The notes: generated by a model from the letters alone, not told the origin. Counted from the first letter of the stretch, positions 1-5,806 are shown. The stretch: DNA of 5,984 bases from Nitrospirota bacterium (GCA_013349595.1 DUZI01000287.1:1-5984); one strand, 5' to 3'. A program made the numbers and translations.

Positions 1-28
1 TCTTTTTTATACTTTCTCTATATCTCAT
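1..28 (-). CDS. 5' end of an unidentified gene leaving the window
   Basis: Only nine complete codons are present (MRYRESIKK), so no function can be assigned. The start is nevertheless well supported: an ATG at 26-28 is preceded by GGAGG with a 7-base spacer, and a near-consensus promoter lies just upstream. The gene reads leftwards out of the window, away from a transposase remnant at 130-342. A basic, polar N-terminus of this kind is seen in helix-turn-helix DNA-binding proteins and in some transposases, so it could be the first codons of another insertion sequence, but that is a guess. Confidence 0.55.
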
Positions 29-43
29 ACTTGCACCTCCGTG

Positions 44-72
44 ATTATATCTTACTGTTTATTAACGCTCAA
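44..72 (-). promoter_or_regulatory. Sigma-70-type promoter for the left-edge gene
   Basis: On the minus strand TTGAGC (67-72) and a perfect TATAAT (44-49) are separated by exactly 17 bases. The ribosome-binding site GGAGG and an ATG at 28 follow at normal distance. This is the best -35/-10 pair in the window. It lies between the probable IS end and the off-window gene and would drive that gene leftwards. Confidence 0.7.
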
Positions 73-89
73 CACAAACTGGGGTCGGA

Positions 90-129
90 TGTCAATAGTG
101 TGTCAAGCCAAAATGAAAATGTCCTGTTT
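90..129. mobile_element. Probable terminal region of the decayed insertion sequence
   Basis: Directly after the transposase stop codon (minus strand) comes a stretch with two TGTCAA words (90-95 and 101-106) followed on the plus strand by GCCAAAATGAAAATGTCC. Ends of this style, with TGTCA words and an AAAATG-type motif just beyond the transposase stop, are common in several IS families including ISNCY and IS21 types. No matching opposite end is visible in the window, so the exact IS boundary and any target duplication cannot be set. Confidence 0.35.
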
Positions 130-342
130 CTACGCTGCCACCTCCGTTATATGCTTGAAGGCGTTCCTGCCTATTTTGAACTTCCTCCATGGGGGAACCG
201 CTGGCAGTATATAGGCTGTCCTTCTCTTTATCTTCACTTTCCGCTTCTGTGGCCTTTCAGGACGAACATTTATCTGTCTGAACTTTAGCTTCCTTCTGGA
301 TTCCTTCCCCCGTGACCTGTGAACTATGCCAATGTCTCCTTC
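130..342 (-). pseudogene. Internally deleted transposase remnant (ISNCY-like)
   Basis: An open frame of 70 codons without a usable start, ending in TAG at 130-132. It begins EGDIGIVHRSRG, which resembles the motif that follows the N-terminal helix-turn-helix in ISNCY/IS1202-type transposases (GD-G-(L/I)-H-R-S-R-G). It ends with a basic stretch, then Y-I-L-P-A-V-P-P and WRKFKI, which resembles their C-terminal tail (P-P-x-x-H-P-W-R-K). The roughly 300 residues expected between, including the DDE catalytic core, are absent: the N-terminal motif runs almost straight into the tail. An in-frame TAG just upstream, at the junction with the truncated MITE copy, removes the rest of the N-terminus. I read this as a dead remnant with a large internal deletion. 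The family is assigned from remembered motif shape, not from a search. Confidence 0.55.
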
Positions 343-395
343 CTATCTTATTTGCTGATTTTACTAAGCTTTTAAGTTCTATCGCTATTTTAAGG
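339..395 (+). mobile_element. Truncated MITE copy (right arm only) at the rpoD 3' end
   Basis: The segment matches the right arm of the complete element at 1896-2098: the shared run starts at CCTTCCTATCTT, passes through TGCTGATTTTA-TAAGCTTTT and AGTTCTATCGCT, and ends in a terminal repeat CTATCGCTATTTTAAGG (379-395), which agrees with the complete element's left inverted repeat at 15 of 17 positions. The outer part of the arm (the GTCGTATAAAAATTCC block) is missing and is replaced by the transposase remnant at 342. The terminal repeat overlaps the last codon and stop of rpoD. Confidence 0.7.
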
Positions 396-1805
396 AAGAA
401 AATCCTTAAGGTCTTTTGATCTGTTGGGGTTTTTTAACTTTTTAATAGCCTTTAGCTCAATCTGCCTTATACGCTCCCTTGTTAGGTTAAATTCCTTCCC
501 TACCTCTTCAAGTGTATGGGGAGAATTTTCTCCAATCCCAAATCTACTTCTGATTATTGCTTGTTCCTTTGGAGAAAGAGAGATGAGTGCATTCTCAATA
601 TGTTTCTTTAAATCTGAATATATAGCCATATCAAGGGGCGATATATTTGACTTGTCTTCTATAAAATCCAGTAATACGGAATCATCTGAATTACTAATAG
701 GTTTTTCAAATGACAATGGTTCTTTGTTAATCCTTAAGACATCTCTAACCTTATCAACAGGTACTGAAGCCTCTTTAGCAATCTCTTCTGCTGAAGGTTC
801 ATATCCATATTGATTAACAAGTTTTTTAATAATTTTATTTATTTTGCCCATGTGCTCAATCATATGGACTGGTATTCTTATTGTCCTTGACTGTTCTGAA
901 ATAGCCTTTGTAATAGATTGTTTTATCCACCATGTAGCATAGGTGCTAAATTTATATCCCTTTCTGTACTCGAATTTATCAACAGCTTTTATTAGACCAA
1001 GATTACCTTCTTGTATTAAATCCTCAAAACTCAAGCCTTTGCCAATGTAATGTTTTGCAATGGTGATAACAAGTCTGAGGTTTGACTCTATCAAAAAAGA
1101 CTTTGCAGCCTCAAGCCTCAGCCTTTCTGATTGAATTTTGTTTATTAATTTTTTTAATTTTTTTTCAGGTATTCCAAACTCTCTTTCTATAGCTTTGGGG
1201 TTTATAAGAGATGATTTTTCCCCTTTCTGACTATTTAACGATTTAATCTGTTTGTATGATAGATATCTATTAGTGACCTTTTCTACTATGTCTCCTAAAA
1301 TATCCCATTTTATATTGAGCTGATTTATGCTATTTTCAATAAGCCTGACAATATTATCAATGTTTTCGGTTTGTAATGCCTCTTGGATTGTTTTATAACT
1401 CTGTCTTATAAAATCTGCAGAGTTAATAAGTTTTGCTAATTCCTCTTCGAGGTCGTTTTCTTCAAGTTCATCTCTGTATTTGATTATTTTATCAATAGAT
1501 ATCCTGCCCTCCTTGATATAATCACAAAGGTTAAGAAACATCTCCACTGCAAGGGGGATACAGAAAAGATTCCTAAGTATCTCGCTCTTACACTCTTCAA
1601 TATTAGATGAAATCTTTACCTCATCATCTTTATTTAGGAGACGAAACTTGGTTAGCCCTTGAATGTAACGATTTAAAAGATTAAGATTATCAAGTTGTTC
1701 TTCATCATCTTGGTTATTTGCCTCTTTATTATGAAGAGATGAACTTAAATCATTCCCCTCATAGAAATTATCAAAAGGGTCAAATTCATCAATCAATCGT
1801 GGCAC
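390..1805 (-). CDS. rpoD: RNA polymerase primary sigma factor RpoD (sigma-70)
   Basis: Primary sigma factor that recruits core RNA polymerase to -35/-10 promoters. With the GTG start at 1803-1805 it is 471 residues. A region 1.2-like segment lies at about 39-72, then a variable helical insert to about 230. Region 2 spans about 235-305, with [12 protein letters not shown], the core-binding [18 protein letters not shown] and the melting motif [13 protein letters not shown]. Region 3 follows at about 310-385, then region 4 with the helix-turn-helix [21 protein letters not shown] (430-450). The autoinhibitory region 1.1 is absent or reduced to a short acidic stretch. The frame stays open upstream to a TTG at 1856, but AAGGAG six bases before the GTG decides the start. 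It is last in the operon and follows a 337-base spacer holding a MITE. Its final Pro codon and TAA lie in a second MITE end. No clear terminator follows. Confidence 0.95.
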   Translation of the reverse strand: MPRLIDEFDPFDNFYEGNDLSSSLHNKEANNQDDEEQLDNLNLLNRYIQGLTKFRLLNKDDEVKISSNIEECKSEILRNLFCIPLAVEMFLNLCDYIKEGRISIDKIIKYRDELEENDLEEELAKLINSADFIRQSYKTIQEALQTENIDNIVRLIENSINQLNIKWDILGDIVEKVTNRYLSYKQIKSLNSQKGEKSSLINPKAIEREFGIPEKKLKKLINKIQSERLRLEAAKSFLIESNLRLVITIAKHYIGKGLSFEDLIQEGNLGLIKAVDKFEYRKGYKFSTYATWWIKQSITKAISEQSRTIRIPVHMIEHMGKINKIIKKLVNQYGYEPSAEEIAKEASVPVDKVRDVLRINKEPLSFEKPISNSDDSVLLDFIEDKSNISPLDMAIYSDLKKHIENALISLSPKEQAIIRSRFGIGENSPHTLEEVGKEFNLTRERIRQIELKAIKKLKNPNRSKDLKDFLP

Positions 1806-1811
1806 ATTTGT

Positions 1812-1817
1812 CTCCTT
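1812..1817 (-). promoter_or_regulatory. Ribosome-binding site that sets the rpoD start
   Basis: AAGGAG on the minus strand, six bases before the GTG at 1803-1805. The upstream TTG at 1856, which would add 17 residues, has no comparable site, and the residues it would add ([16 protein letters not shown]) do not look like a sigma-factor N-terminus. Confidence 0.8.
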
Positions 1818-1888
1818 TATAAAATGGTATATGTCAATACATCTCAAACTAATCAATTCAAGCTATTGTAATGCAATCAATAAGCAAG

Positions 1889-1895
1889 TCCAGCA
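1889..1895 (+). repeat. Left target-site duplication of the MITE
   Basis: TCCAGCA immediately outside the left inverted repeat; the identical 7-mer lies immediately outside the right end at 2099-2105. The preceding G also matches (GTCCAGCA), so the duplication could be counted as 8 bases if the right element end is placed one base earlier. Confidence 0.75.
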
Positions 1896-2098
1896 CCCAA
1901 AAATAGCGATAGCAAGGGCTATTTCGGAATTTTTATAATCGACGATTTCATTTTAATTTTATTCTTTATAATGCAATGCCTTTTGCTAAAGTTTCTCAAG
2001 ATTTCTTTTATGAGGTGTCGTATAAAAATTCCTCACCAACCCTTCCTATCTTGCTTGCTGATTTTATTAAGCTTTTTAGTTCTATCGCTGATTTTGGG
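1896..2098. mobile_element. Complete MITE-like element in the dnaG-rpoD spacer
   Basis: A 203-bp non-coding element. Its left end is CCCAAAAATAGCGATAG (1896-1912) and its right end, read on the minus strand, is CCCAAAATCAGCGATAG (2082-2098): 15 of 17 positions agree. Inner symmetry continues: AAGGG and GGAATTTTTATA-(AT)-CGAC in the left arm pair with GTCGTATAAAAATTCC (2018-2033) and CCCTT in the right arm. The arms are unequal because the right arm holds an extra 36 bp between two CTATC words (2046-2050 and 2082-2086). Identical TCCAGCA copies flank it. No transposase frame is present, so it would depend on a transposase supplied elsewhere. It accounts for most of the 337-base spacer; the remainder is the rpoD leader (1806-1888) and about 37 bases after dnaG, where I see no clear promoter or terminator. 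In the operon transcript the arms could form a large imperfect hairpin. Confidence 0.8.
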
Positions 2099-2105
2099 TC
2101 CAGCA
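2099..2105 (+). repeat. Right target-site duplication of the MITE
   Basis: TCCAGCA directly after the right terminal repeat, identical to 1889-1895. It lies 37 bases downstream of the dnaG stop codon. Confidence 0.75.
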
Positions 2106-2142
2106 AAAGACTGAGATTTAAAATTTGATTTTTTATGATACA

Positions 2143-3846
2143 TCATATTTTGCCATGTTGTAATGAAAGTTTTCGTCTTTGTTCAATCAAGTTATTTAAC
2201 AAGACTAAATCATTTTTCTCTGTTGCAAACCTGATATTTTTATCTATCATTCTTAAGGTAATTTTATTTATACAATCCTCAATAGCCTCTTTTGCAGTAT
2301 CGTCATCTAAGCTCATTTCCGAGCCAATTCTTATAAGAACATTTTTTTCTGCATCATTACACATAGCCATAAGGCTTGAAAAGACAGTCTTGGATTTCGC
2401 CTCATTTATAAGTATAATCTTCTGAAAAATATCCCTTACAAGTTTGTCTTCGAAGAGATTGATATCAAAGCCCGTAATCTTATTTAGCAAATAAGGTTTT
2501 GATACAATTAGCATCAAGATGTATTCATCTAACTTATCTAACATGATTGTTTCCTGTGAGAAATTTGTATTTTTCTTTGTTGAGGGATGCTTTTTCTCCT
2601 TCTTTTTTATGAGCCTGTCAATCTCTTGTCTCAATATACTTTCGCTCATATTCGTCTTATCTGCTATTTCTTTTATGTATACCTCCCTTTGTAAGAGGTC
2701 TTCAGTCAGTAATATTAAATTGAGTAAATTTCTTGTGCACTCTACTACATTCTTTCCAAATAGCTTAAAATAAAATGCCACAGGCGAGATTGCCATGGAG
2801 AGTAATTTTTTTAATTCTTCCTTACCTTTATTCCTCAAGACTGAATCAGGGTCTTCAGTATTTGGCAGTATTACGATTTTTACAAATAACGAACTCATAA
2901 AAGATAGCTCAATAGCCCTTTTAGCTGCATTAATACCTGCATTATCACCATCAAATAAAAGGACAATGTTAGGACTTATCTTCTTTAGTCTTTGTAGATG
3001 TGATGAGGTTAGAGCTGTCCCTAAGGGTGCAATTACATTTAAAAAACCAAATTGATGACAAGTCAAAACATCCATATAGCCTTCAACCAAAATAGAATAA
3101 TTCTTTTTTGCAATTTCACCCCTTGCCTTGTTTAATCCAAAAAGGGTATCTCCTTTTTTAAAGATAGGGGTTTCAGCAGAATTTATATATTTTGCAGAGG
3201 TATTATTATCAGATAATCGCCTGCCACCAAAGGCAATAACCCTTTCAGAATTATCAAGTATGGGAAACATTATCCTGTCTCTGAAAAAATCAAAATACTG
3301 TCCCTTTGATGTGTTTACAAGGCTACTTTTTAAAATTACTTCCTTGTCAAAACCTTTGTTTATAAGATACTGAAAGAGAGAATCACGACCTTGAGGGCTA
3401 TAACCAAGTTCATAATTCTCTATCATTTGGCTATCAATGCCTCTTTTTTGAAAATATTCAAGTGCCTTTTTGTGGGATTTTAGATTTTCTTTAAAATAAT
3501 CACAGGTCAACCTATAAATCCTGTAAAAAACCTCCTTGTTTGTTGAAACACCTTGAAACTTTTGAATACTTACACCAGCCTTATCAGATAAATTCTGTAT
3601 TGCCTCCATAAAGGTGAGGTTGTGATAAGACATGACAAAATTTATCACATCTCCCCCCTTGTGACAACCAAAACAGTAATAAATTTGTCTTGAAGGATTG
3701 ACTGTAAAGGAAGGGGTTTTTTCCTGATGAAAAGGGCATAAGCCTTTGTAATTATGCCCTGCCTTTTTTAGAGTTACATATTCACTAATAATGTCAACAA
3801 TATCTATTTGCTCCTTAAGTTCATTGATGATATCAGACTGATTCAT
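2143..3846 (-). CDS. dnaG: DNA primase DnaG
   Basis: Synthesises the RNA primers for lagging-strand and initiation replication, acting with the DnaB helicase at the fork. At 567 residues it is near normal length for the family. The N-terminal CHC2 zinc-binding domain shows C37-x2-H40 and C58-x2-C61. The catalytic core has the basic RNA-polymerase-type motif FGGRRL (206-211) followed by a TOPRIM domain: VEGYMD with E255 and D259, LFDGDNAG with D299 and D301, then EDPDS (331-335). A lysine-rich linker near 412-425 leads to a helical C-terminal DnaB-interaction domain (about 435-567). All expected catalytic and metal ligands are present. The ATG at 3844-3846 overlaps the TGA of the NIF3-family gene by 4 bases, and only a weak GGGA precedes it, so translational coupling is likely. 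The stop (TGA) is followed by the MITE-bearing spacer before rpoD. Confidence 0.97.
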   Translation of the reverse strand: MNQSDIINELKEQIDIVDIISEYVTLKKAGHNYKGLCPFHQEKTPSFTVNPSRQIYYCFGCHKGGDVINFVMSYHNLTFMEAIQNLSDKAGVSIQKFQGVSTNKEVFYRIYRLTCDYFKENLKSHKKALEYFQKRGIDSQMIENYELGYSPQGRDSLFQYLINKGFDKEVILKSSLVNTSKGQYFDFFRDRIMFPILDNSERVIAFGGRRLSDNNTSAKYINSAETPIFKKGDTLFGLNKARGEIAKKNYSILVEGYMDVLTCHQFGFLNVIAPLGTALTSSHLQRLKKISPNIVLLFDGDNAGINAAKRAIELSFMSSLFVKIVILPNTEDPDSVLRNKGKEELKKLLSMAISPVAFYFKLFGKNVVECTRNLLNLILLTEDLLQREVYIKEIADKTNMSESILRQEIDRLIKKKEKKHPSTKKNTNFSQETIMLDKLDEYILMLIVSKPYLLNKITGFDINLFEDKLVRDIFQKIILINEAKSKTVFSSLMAMCNDAEKNVLIRIGSEMSLDDDTAKEAIEDCINKITLRMIDKNIRFATEKNDLVLLNNLIEQRRKLSLQHGKI

Positions 3847-4799
3847 TCCCTTTTAAATCTTCTGAAACCAGAACACTCCATTACACTAATTGGAGCATTT
3901 TCAATTATCCTATCAAGCAGCAAATTTAAGCCAAGATTATCACTTGCAATATGTCCTGCAATCACCACATTTATGTGGTGCTTTTCTGCCTCTTTTCTAT
4001 GGTCTTCATTAATATGCATTCCAACAATAGTATTGATACCACTTGATTTGAGATTTTCGTAAATATCCTTTGAGCCTGATGTCCCTCCTGTCATGTCAAC
4101 AAAGACCTTACCACTCTTTCTTTTTTTATTACCAATCATAATCTTCGGCCCATTATTCATCCTTTGAGCCTCTTTATATTCATCAATTTCAAGTAATAAG
4201 TCAATAATGTCATCAAGGGTATTGGGTTTTTTTGTATCAAATATATTTTGAAGATAAGTGGCAACCATATTATCCCCCGCAGTATGAAGACACATCAATG
4301 GTATTTTTAACAATCTTGCTGAATCAGCAGTTTGTGTAAGGTTTGCAGGTAATATCTTTCTCTCAACTTCCTTTGCCCTTGCTTCAAGTAAACTCTCTGC
4401 AACATTGATGGGCACACCAAAGATTGATAAAATATCAGCCTGCATGCCAATAACCGTATAAAGATTTGCAAGTGCCCTCCCTGATGGATGATGTGCCAAA
4501 ATCAAATCAATGGCTATTCCCTTTTGTCTTAACAGTTCAGCGAGTACTACCTCACCAGTTTCAATATCAATTCCAACCAAAATATTATTTATTTCTTCAT
4601 TGCCTTCTCCATAAATTATCCTTGAGTCAGAATAGGGATTGTTCAGTGAAGTCTCATCAAAATAGAGTTTCTCCTTTTCAGATAGTTTTTCATAATCTTT
4701 TTTTCTATTGTTCAACTCCTCTATTACAAAATCTTTACCCCTCGGATCATTCTCTATTGCAACAGAGATAGCCTTATTAAAAAAGTCATTCAATTTCAT
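3843..4799 (-). CDS. NIF3-family (NGG1p-interacting factor 3-like) protein
   Basis: A 318-residue protein of the NIF3/YbgI superfamily, whose members form ring-shaped oligomers with a dinuclear metal site; the cellular function is not settled for most bacterial members. Motifs in order: GIDIETGEV (76-84); ILAHHPSG (100-107), a probable metal-ligand His pair; CLHTAGDN (170-177), the family's H-x3-D-N motif; and a C-terminal AGHIASDNLG (281-290). A charged, probably helical N-terminal extension of about 70 residues precedes the first core strand. The ATG at 4797-4799 is preferred (AGGAGG nine bases upstream); a TTG at 4800-4802 would add one residue. The gene sits between the structured RNA candidate and dnaG and overlaps dnaG by ATGA, so the two are surely cotranscribed. 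A role linked to replication or RNA metabolism is possible by context only. Confidence 0.85.
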   Translation of the reverse strand: MKLNDFFNKAISVAIENDPRGKDFVIEELNNRKKDYEKLSEKEKLYFDETSLNNPYSDSRIIYGEGNEEINNILVGIDIETGEVVLAELLRQKGIAIDLILAHHPSGRALANLYTVIGMQADILSIFGVPINVAESLLEARAKEVERKILPANLTQTADSARLLKIPLMCLHTAGDNMVATYLQNIFDTKKPNTLDDIIDLLLEIDEYKEAQRMNNGPKIMIGNKKRKSGKVFVDMTGGTSGSKDIYENLKSSGINTIVGMHINEDHRKEAEKHHINVVIAGHIASDNLGLNLLLDRIIENAPISVMECSGFRRFKRE

Positions 4800-4808
4800 C
4801 AAAAATAG

Positions 4809-4814
4809 CCTCCT
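4809..4814 (-). promoter_or_regulatory. Consensus ribosome-binding site of the NIF3-family gene
   Basis: AGGAGG on the minus strand, the strongest Shine-Dalgarno in the operon, nine bases from the ATG at 4799 and six from the alternative TTG at 4802. It lies 12 bases beyond the 3' edge of the structured RNA, so folding of that RNA could in principle affect access to it. Confidence 0.75.
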
Positions 4815-4825
4815 AACGATTTATA

Positions 4826-5053
4826 ATCCAAATACAGCGATAAAGATAAGGCTCTGAAGTGAATAGCGATGTTTTGGCAACAGTTCTTTGCAACTGGACC
4901 GTTAAACAGCCGCAAGTGTGTGTACCCGAAGAAACGGGGTCCCCAAAAAGTCGCATTGGGGTGGTAGTTGAGTTTTGCGGCTGCAGCGAAAGAAACATTA
5001 GAACTGTCAAACCATAGCTCCTGAACGAAAGAGACTTATCCTTATCGCTGGAT
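4826..5053 (-). ncRNA. Structured RNA candidate, possibly HEARO/omega-RNA-like
   Basis: About 228 nt in the 308-base yqeY-nif3 spacer, which has no credible protein gene. Helices: terminal stem 4836-4854 with 5031-5049 (18 of 19 pairs, one of them G-U), extended by 4826-4829 with 5050-5053; 4880-4887 with 5000-5007 (8 perfect pairs); 4907-4915 with 4975-4983 (9 perfect pairs, CAGCCGCAA/TTGCGGCTG); 4941-4946 with 4956-4961 (6 pairs); 4925-4928 with 4935-4938 (4 pairs). All are nested. A competing hairpin, 4881-4885 with 4892-4896, excludes part of the second helix. The core is clearly more GC-rich than its surroundings. On the minus strand, AAAACUCAAC before the central stem and AACGGUC after it recall HEARO/omega RNAs of IscB systems, but no IscB gene is present. 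Alternatives are a cis-acting leader for nif3-dnaG-rpoD or another mobile structured RNA. The 82-codon frame across it (4813-5061) is an unlikely protein. Minus orientation is inferred from the operon direction and these motifs. Confidence 0.6.
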
Positions 5054-5110
5054 CTCGGCATAAGAAAAATTTGGAAAGTTCCATGAAAAATTGTAGTCTT
5101 CTATGTGGAT

Positions 5111-5557
5111 TTATTGACCAAGTAGAGCTTTTACCCTCTCGTTTACATATTTACCGTCTGCCTTACCTCTAACCTTAGGCATAATAATCTTCATTACCTT
5201 GCCTATGTCGGATGAGTTAGTTGCCTTAGATTCCCTGATTGCAGATTCTATAATTTTATCAATCTCCTGAGGGGTCAGTTCTTCTGGTAGATAGTTTTTG
5301 ATAATATCTATTTCTTGTTGTTCTTTATTGGCAAGATCTTGACGAGCTGCTTTATTGTATTGCTCTATTGAGTCTTTACGCTGTTTTATCTGACCTGACA
5401 ACAAGGCTTGTATTTCTTCATCACTGAGAGGGCTTTGTTTTTCAATGGACTTATTTTTGATAGAGGCCTTAATTAACCTAAGTGTGGAAAGTCTGAGCTC
5501 TTGTTTGTTTTTTAAGGCCTCTTTTAAGTCTGAGTCAATTTTTGCAAGGATAGACAT
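5111..5557 (-). CDS. yqeY: YqeY-family protein (GatB/YqeY domain)
   Basis: A 148-residue, all-helical protein matching the stand-alone YqeY family in length and pattern. The domain is homologous to the C-terminal tail of GatB, the tRNA-dependent amidotransferase subunit, which suggests tRNA binding, though the family's own function is not established. Visible features are the N-terminal helical bundle with LRLSTLRLIKASIKNK (21-36), the conserved NYLPEEL turn (88-94), and the C-terminal GKVMKIIMPKVRGKADGKYV segment (119-138), typical of the family. The ATG at 5555-5557 lies 11 bases after the rpsU stop, with an AGGT ribosome-binding site overlapping the end of rpsU. The rpsU-yqeY pair is a common arrangement ahead of dnaG and rpoD. 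After its stop, 57 bases of AT-rich sequence lead to the structured RNA; I see no convincing terminator there. Confidence 0.93.
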   Translation of the reverse strand: MSILAKIDSDLKEALKNKQELRLSTLRLIKASIKNKSIEKQSPLSDEEIQALLSGQIKQRKDSIEQYNKAARQDLANKEQQEIDIIKNYLPEELTPQEIDKIIESAIRESKATNSSDIGKVMKIIMPKVRGKADGKYVNERVKALLGQ

Positions 5558-5568
5558 AAATTTATCAA

Positions 5569-5769
5569 TTACCTCGCAACTACAACCTTCATCCTTTTGG
5601 CAGCCTTTTTACGAGCAGCAAGTATCTTTTTTTTCTTCTTGACACTTGGCTTCTCATAATGCTCCCTCTTTTTGATCTCCGAAAGGATACCTTCACGCTC
5701 ACATTTTTTCTTAAAATTTCTGAGAGCTACTTCAAAGTTTTCAGTATCCTTGACCTTAACAGAGGGCAT
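5569..5769 (-). CDS. rpsU: Small ribosomal subunit protein bS21
   Basis: A 66-residue basic protein of the 30S subunit, involved in translation initiation near the 3' end of 16S rRNA. It starts [20 protein letters not shown] and has the family motif [24 protein letters not shown] (18-41), then a lysine- and arginine-rich tail. The ATG at 5767-5769 is preceded by a strong GAGGGGTGA ribosome-binding site. It is first in the operon, directly behind a sigma-70-type promoter, as in other rpsU-dnaG-rpoD operons. Confidence 0.97.
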   Translation of the reverse strand: MPSVKVKDTENFEVALRNFKKKCEREGILSEIKKREHYEKPSVKKKKKILAARKKAAKRMKVVVAR

Positions 5770-5806
5770 TGTTAAATCACCCCTCTCTATTTAAATTTGA
5801 GGCAAT

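Noticed and set aside
31..288. An 85-codon plus-strand frame at the left edge
   Set aside because: It lies opposite the transposase remnant and the minus-strand promoter, has no ribosome-binding site, and is better explained as a shadow.
388..415. TTAAGGA / TCCTTAA inverted repeat at the rpoD 3' end as an intrinsic terminator
   Set aside because: The stem is short and AT-rich, it lies in the coding end, and no run of T follows on the transcribed strand.
1806..1840. TTGACA followed by TATAAA just before rpoD as an rpoD promoter
   Set aside because: The spacing is only about 10 bases, far from the 16-18 needed, and no other convincing -35/-10 pair lies in the rpoD leader.
1979..2109. An alternative 130-bp element bounded by CTTTTGCT and AGCAAAAG
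   Set aside because: The right word partly overlaps the target duplication and the words are not conserved in the other copies; the 1896-2098 boundaries explain both arms and the flanking duplication better.
1880..2110. CRISPR array or tandem repeats in the dnaG-rpoD spacer
   Set aside because: The repeats are inverted arms of a single element, not regularly spaced direct repeats with unique spacers.
4990..5012. TTGACA on the minus strand inside the structured RNA as a promoter for nif3-dnaG-rpoD
   Set aside because: No -10-like hexamer lies 16-18 bases downstream (the sequence there is GC-rich GCTGCA), and the word is part of a helix.
4813..5061. An 82-codon frame on the minus strand between yqeY and the NIF3-family gene
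   Set aside because: It coincides with the structured RNA, uses rare-looking composition (many S, T, Q, C), has no good ribosome-binding site and no recognisable domain.
5075..5100. GGAA-TTCC with flanking A and T runs after yqeY as a terminator
   Set aside because: The loop would be only two bases, so the hairpin cannot form as a stable stem.
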